Of a stretch of 7,969 bases of DNA, positions 5,323 to 7,969 are shown piece after piece (within the stretch, counting starts at the first letter, position 1; each line of letters starts with the position of its first letter). The position numbers and the translations under genes were made by a program. The DNA is taken from assembly GCA_025924775.1 (NCBI GenBank), contig JAICHS010000096.1, positions 1 through 7,969 of the forward strand, in the 5' to 3' direction. The notes below the pieces were generated by a model, which made no database searches, was not told where the DNA came from, and saw only the letters and a program-made list of their open reading frames with translations. The stretch comes from Rhodanobacteraceae bacterium. GTDB taxonomy: Bacteria > Pseudomonadota > Gammaproteobacteria > Xanthomonadales > Rhodanobacteraceae.

Positions 5323-5353
5323 CGAAAGCTGCGCCCTTCGTGCGCAGCTTTCG
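5323..5353 (+). terminator. Strong stem-loop terminator candidate after acpP
   Basis: CGAAAGCTGCGC (5323-5334) and GCGCAGCTTTCG (5342-5353) form a perfect 12-bp stem with a 7-nt loop. The following bases CGTTGTTGGGG are only weakly T-rich, although the last pairs of the stem (CTTTCG) add uridines. It lies 50 nt after the acpP stop and is best read as the 3' end or a stabilising hairpin of acpP mRNA, with some read-through to fabF possible. Confidence 0.65.
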
Positions 5354-5430
5354 CGTTGTTGGGGTCGTGACTATGCGGTGGCGTATGGGCGAGGGGCGCG
5401 CGGACGTATTGGTTTTGCGGTGCCACGGTC

Positions 5431-5492
5431 GCGCGCAGGCGCGCGCCTACGGAGAAGAAGCGTAGGAGCCGGCCGGCGCGCAGCGCCCGCTC
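5431..5492. repeat. Pair of GTAG-type REP-like units, head to head
   Basis: Unit 1 is on the minus strand: GTAG (5450-5447) followed by a GCGCGC/GCGCGC hairpin (5431-5436 with 5441-5446, 4-nt loop). Unit 2 is on the plus strand: GTAG (5462-5465) followed by an imperfect hairpin with outer GAGC/GCTC (5466-5469, 5489-5492) and inner GGCGC-GCA-GCGCC (5475-5487). The heads face each other as CCTACG (5446-5451) and CGTAGG (5461-5466), 9 nt apart. A GTAG head followed by a GC-rich stem is the hallmark of REP/SMAG elements mobilised or maintained by REP-associated tyrosine transposases in Stenotrophomonas and relatives. No transposase is in the window. Confidence 0.65.
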
Positions 5493-5501
5493 TTTCTTTT
5501 G

Positions 5502-5532
5502 CCGGCGACCGCTGGTCAAGTCGGTTTTTTTT
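5502..5532 (+). terminator. Weak hairpin plus T8 tract just before fabF
   Basis: GACC-GCT-GGTC (5507-5517), flanked by CCG (5502-5504) and CGG (5522-5524), forms a small stem-loop directly followed by eight Ts (5525-5532). It ends 15 nt before the fabF ATG and only 6 nt before its Shine-Dalgarno. It may be a leaky attenuator, or the U-tract may act as a ribosomal protein S1 contact that helps fabF translation. The stem is weak. Confidence 0.4.
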
Positions 5533-5547
5533 GAGTACGGAGTTTCC

Positions 5548-6786
5548 ATGAACAAACGGCGTGTGGTGGTCACCGGCATGGGCATCGTTTCGCCTGTCGG
5601 CAACGACGTGGAGACGGCGTGGAAAAACGTGGTGGCAGGCGTGAGCGGAATCGGTCCGATCACGCACTTCGACGCCAGCGCTTTCCCGACCCGCATCGCG
5701 GGCGAGGTGAAGGACTTCGATCCGGCCGCCTACATCGCGCCGAAAGACATCAAGAAGATGGATACCTTCATCCATTACGGCATCGCCGCGGGTGCCGAGG
5801 CACTGAAGGATTCGGGCCTTGAGGTCACCGAAGCCAACGCCACGCGCATCGGCATTGCGGTTGGTGCCGGCATCGGCGGCATCGCCAGCATCGAGCGCAC
5901 ATCCATCGCCTATCACGAAGGCGGGCCGCGCAAGATTTCGCCATTCTTTGTGCCGGGTTCGATCATCAACATGGTGTCGGGCAACCTGTCGATCATGTAT
6001 GGCCTGAAGGGCCCGAATATCGCCTGCGTCACTGCCTGCACCACGGCCACCCACAACATCGGCTTGGCGATGCGCATGATCCAGTACGGCGATGCTGATG
6101 CGATGCTGACCGGCGGTGCCGAGTTCTCGGTCACGCCGACCGCGATCGGCGGGTTCTGCTCGGCGCGTGCCATGAGCACCCGCAACGACGACCCGACGCG
6201 CGCCAGCCGGCCCTGGGACAAGAACCGCGACGGCTTCGTGCTGTCTGATGGTGCCGGCATCCTGGTGTTGGAGGAGTACGAGCACGCCAAGGCCCGTGGC
6301 GCGAAGATCTACGCCGAACTTGCGGGTTTCGGCATGAGCGGCGATGCATACCACATGACGTCGCCTCCGGAGGACGGCGACGGCGCGCGCCGGGCAATGG
6401 CGGCCGCGATCACCGATGCGGCGTTGGCCCCGGACCAGGTCGGATATGTCAACGCACATGCCACTTCGACTGGAGTAGGGGACATCGCGGAGGTGCAAGC
6501 GATCAAGGCCTGCTTCGGCGATGCCGCAAAGAAGGTTCCGGTCAGTTCGACCAAGTCGGTGACGGGCCATCTGCTGGGTGCGGCCGGCGGCGTGGAGGCC
6601 ATCTTCACCCTGCTGGCGATGCGCGACAGCGTGCTGCCGCCGACGATCAACCTCGAGAACCCGGATGAGGGCTGCGACCTTGATTTCGTGCCCAACACGG
6701 CACGCGACGGCAAGATCGACATCGCCATTTCCAACTCGTTCGGCTTCGGCGGCACCAACGGCACGCTGTTGTTCAAGCGGATCTGA
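5548..6786 (+). CDS. fabF: Beta-ketoacyl-ACP synthase II
   Basis: FabF elongates acyl-ACP with malonyl-ACP and, in E. coli, drives the C16:1 to C18:1 step. The 412-aa protein aligns end to end with E. coli FabF (413 aa): RRVVVTGMGIVSPVGN at the start, PRKISPFFVP at 127-136, nucleophile Cys164 in TACTTATHN, SRPWDKNRDGFVLSDGAG at 220-237, His304 in NAHATST, Lys336 and His341 in SSTKSVTGHLLGAAG, and FGFGGTNG with the gating Phe400. Two mild changes from E. coli are Ala305 for Gly next to His304 and Ser233 for Gly in SDGAG; neither touches a catalytic residue. The ATG has GGAG at 5539-5542, 5 nt upstream. It is separated from acpP by a hairpin, a REP doublet and a T8 tract. The pabC (or pabB) gene often found next is absent. 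Confidence 0.97.
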   Translation: MNKRRVVVTGMGIVSPVGNDVETAWKNVVAGVSGIGPITHFDASAFPTRIAGEVKDFDPAAYIAPKDIKKMDTFIHYGIAAGAEALKDSGLEVTEANATRIGIAVGAGIGGIASIERTSIAYHEGGPRKISPFFVPGSIINMVSGNLSIMYGLKGPNIACVTACTTATHNIGLAMRMIQYGDADAMLTGGAEFSVTPTAIGGFCSARAMSTRNDDPTRASRPWDKNRDGFVLSDGAGILVLEEYEHAKARGAKIYAELAGFGMSGDAYHMTSPPEDGDGARRAMAAAITDAALAPDQVGYVNAHATSTGVGDIAEVQAIKACFGDAAKKVPVSSTKSVTGHLLGAAGGVEAIFTLLAMRDSVLPPTINLENPDEGCDLDFVPNTARDGKIDIAISNSFGFGGTNGTLLFKRI

Positions 6787-6820
6787 GCAAGTGGATCTGA
6801 ATCGCGGCGCGCGCGCGGCA

Positions 6821-6847
6821 TTGCCCGCGGCCACGATCGTTTAGACT
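6821..6847 (+). promoter_or_regulatory. Candidate promoter for a leaderless mltG mRNA
   Basis: TAGACT (6842-6847) fits a TAnnnT -10 box and ends 6 nt before the mltG ATG; a possible -35, TTGCCC, lies at 6821-6826 with a short 15-nt spacer. A start 7 nt after the -10 would fall on the A of the ATG. There is no Shine-Dalgarno in the 67-nt fabF-mltG spacer. The same arrangement is seen upstream of yceD. The -35 is weak. Confidence 0.35.
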
Positions 6848-6853
6848 GGCCGG

Positions 6854-7912
6854 ATGATTCGACTCGCAAGCCCGCGCGCGCCGCGCGCCTCCGGCAACGC
6901 CACGTGGCGCGTGTTGTTGCTGGTGGGCGTGCTGGCCGTTGCCGGCGTGGCCGCGTGGGCGGGTATTGCCTACCTGCATTTCACGCGCACGCCGCTGGCG
7001 GTGCGCACGACCGCGCAGACCCTCGAAATTGCCAAGGGCGAAGGCTTCGGCGGGATCGTCGGACAGCTGCGCCGGGAAGGCTTGTCCGAGGCGCATCCGT
7101 TGCTGTGGCGCGCGCTGGCCTGGCGGCTTGGCGTGGCCAACCGGCTGCACGCCGGCGAGTACGCGTTGGCACCGGGCATGACACCCCAGGTGCTGCTGGA
7201 GAACATGGCGGCGGGCAGGGTGCTGCACCATCGCGTGACGCTGGTGGATGGCTGGACGTTCGCGCAGGTGCGCCAGGCACTGGCGAAGGCACCCAAGCTC
7301 GCGCATGACATCGCCAAACTCAGCGATGCGGACGTGATGGCCCGGCTGGGAGCCGCGGGTGAATCGCCCGAGGGCGAGTTCATGCCCGACACCTACGACT
7401 ACGTGCTGGGCATGTCCGACCTGGATATCCTGGTGCGCGCGCACCAGGCGCTGCAGGCATTCCTCGACCAGCAATGGACGCAGCGCGACCCGTCCATCTG
7501 GCCGCAGCAGCCGTACCAGGCCTTGATCCTGGCCTCGCTGGTCGAAAAGGAAACCGCGGTTCCCGCCGAACGCCCGGAAATCGCGGGCGTGTTCGAGCGC
7601 AGGCTGAAGCTGGGGATGAGGCTTGAAACCGACCCCAGCGTGATCTTCGGCATGGGCCCGGCCTATGCCGGCAAGATCCACAAGACCGACCTGGAAACCG
7701 ACACGCCCTACAACACCTATACGCGCTACGGCCTGCCGCCTACGCCGATCGCGCTGCCCAGCCGTGCGGCGATCCGCGCCGTGCTGCATCCGGCCCCGGG
7801 CGACGCGCTGTATTTCGTGGCCAAGGGTGACGGCACGCACCAGTTTTCCGCGACCCTGGCCGAGCAGAATGCCGCGGTGAGGAAATACATCCTCGGGAAG
7901 AAAAACCAGTGA
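6854..7912 (+). CDS. mltG: Endolytic murein transglycosylase MltG (YceG)
   Basis: MltG is an inner-membrane lytic transglycosylase that cuts nascent peptidoglycan strands and is thought to end glycan polymerisation. The 352-aa protein has a basic N-terminus, one TM helix at about 18-43 and a periplasmic YceG domain. The family signature ILASLVEKETAVPAER at 225-240 carries the catalytic Glu231 (E. coli Glu218). It is followed by RRLKLGMRLETDPSVIFGMG, YNTYTRYGLPPTPIALPS and the C-terminal HPAPGDALYFVAKGDGTHQFS. Length and order match E. coli MltG (340 aa). ATG 6854 is the first possible start because an in-frame TAG lies at 6842-6844. There is no Shine-Dalgarno. The stop overlaps the tmk start in GTGA, so the two are coupled; the mltG-tmk pair is widely conserved. 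Confidence 0.95.
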   Translation: MIRLASPRAPRASGNATWRVLLLVGVLAVAGVAAWAGIAYLHFTRTPLAVRTTAQTLEIAKGEGFGGIVGQLRREGLSEAHPLLWRALAWRLGVANRLHAGEYALAPGMTPQVLLENMAAGRVLHHRVTLVDGWTFAQVRQALAKAPKLAHDIAKLSDADVMARLGAAGESPEGEFMPDTYDYVLGMSDLDILVRAHQALQAFLDQQWTQRDPSIWPQQPYQALILASLVEKETAVPAERPEIAGVFERRLKLGMRLETDPSVIFGMGPAYAGKIHKTDLETDTPYNTYTRYGLPPTPIALPSRAAIRAVLHPAPGDALYFVAKGDGTHQFSATLAEQNAAVRKYILGKKNQ

Positions 7913-7969
7913 GCGGGCGGCTGGTCACGCTGGAGGGCGGGGAAGGCGCGGGCAAGAGCACCCTGCTGG
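7909..7969 (+). CDS. tmk: Thymidylate kinase, N-terminal part (cut by window edge)
   Basis: Tmk phosphorylates dTMP to dTDP for DNA synthesis. Only 20 residues are visible, but they hold the family's N-terminal beta strand and P-loop: LVTLEGGEGAGKSTLL, with the Walker A residues Gly10, Gly15, Lys16 and Ser17. The start is GTG at 7909, sharing GTGA with the mltG stop, and a GGGAAG at 7895-7900 lies within mltG as a modest Shine-Dalgarno. Its position right after mltG, as in E. coli and many proteobacteria, supports the call; the P-loop alone could belong to other kinases. In many relatives holB follows, outside this window. Confidence 0.9.
   Translation, partial: MSGRLVTLEGGEGAGKSTLL

Noticed and set aside
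6779..6800. GGATCTGA repeated twice at the end of fabF (6779-6786 and 6793-6800)
   Set aside because: A real short direct repeat, but only 8 bp, two copies and no clear role; probably a small local duplication or chance.
5371..6834. 487-aa open frame on the minus strand opposite fabF
   Set aside because: It lies antisense to a complete, motif-verified fabF; its His/Arg/Ala-rich sequence is typical of a GC-rich shadow frame and has no recognisable domain.
6773..7840. 355-aa minus-strand frame opposite mltG
   Set aside because: Shadow of the mltG codon pattern, low-complexity Arg/His/Gln composition and no SD-supported start.
1..7969. CRISPR array, tRNA/rRNA genes, insertion sequence or prophage genes
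   Set aside because: No regularly spaced repeats, no tRNA or rRNA signature and no transposase or integrase frames were seen; the genes are chromosomal housekeeping genes.

Overview
This window is the core type II fatty-acid synthesis (FAS II) locus of a high-G+C gammaproteobacterium. It most resembles the Xanthomonadales/Lysobacterales, possibly Rhodanobacteraceae. That placement rests on protein flavour, gene order and a GTAG-type REP doublet between acpP and fabF, like those known from Stenotrophomonas and relatives; no database search was possible.

Layout: the left edge (1-703) is on the minus strand. It holds a small one-TM, coiled-coil protein of unknown function whose stop overlaps the start of a Maf/YceF nucleotide pyrophosphatase that runs off the edge. 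After a 58-70 nt divergent spacer the plus strand carries yceD (DUF177) - rpmF (L32) - fabH - fabD - a 60-aa DUF1737 gene - fabG - acpP - fabF - mltG - tmk (cut by the right edge).

How the genes work together: FabD loads malonyl onto ACP (acpP), FabH starts chains from an acyl-CoA, FabG reduces the beta-keto group and FabF elongates. YceD and L32 belong to 23S rRNA/50S biogenesis, MltG releases growing glycan strands and Tmk makes dTDP. The block therefore links ribosome, membrane, wall and DNA precursor synthesis. Compared with the E. coli order (yceD-rpmF-plsX-fabH-fabD-fabG-acpP-fabF-pabC-mltG-tmk), plsX and pabC are absent from their usual slots and a DUF1737 gene is inserted between fabD and fabG.

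The genes are familiar; the less ordinary content is between them. (1) The 197-nt fabH-fabD spacer can fold in two mutually exclusive ways, one hiding the fabD Shine-Dalgarno and one freeing it, and holds a short Arg-rich ORF with its own SD. (2) yceD and mltG lack Shine-Dalgarno sequences and have TAnnnT -10-like boxes so close to the ATG that their mRNAs may be leaderless. (3) The acpP-fabF spacer holds a 12-bp terminator-like hairpin, two head-to-head GTAG REP units and a T8 tract just before fabF. (4) The rpmF-fabH spacer holds two hairpins, the second followed by T6. (5) acpP has a 325-nt upstream region with an inverted repeat around a TAATAT box. All regulatory readings are inferences from sequence alone.
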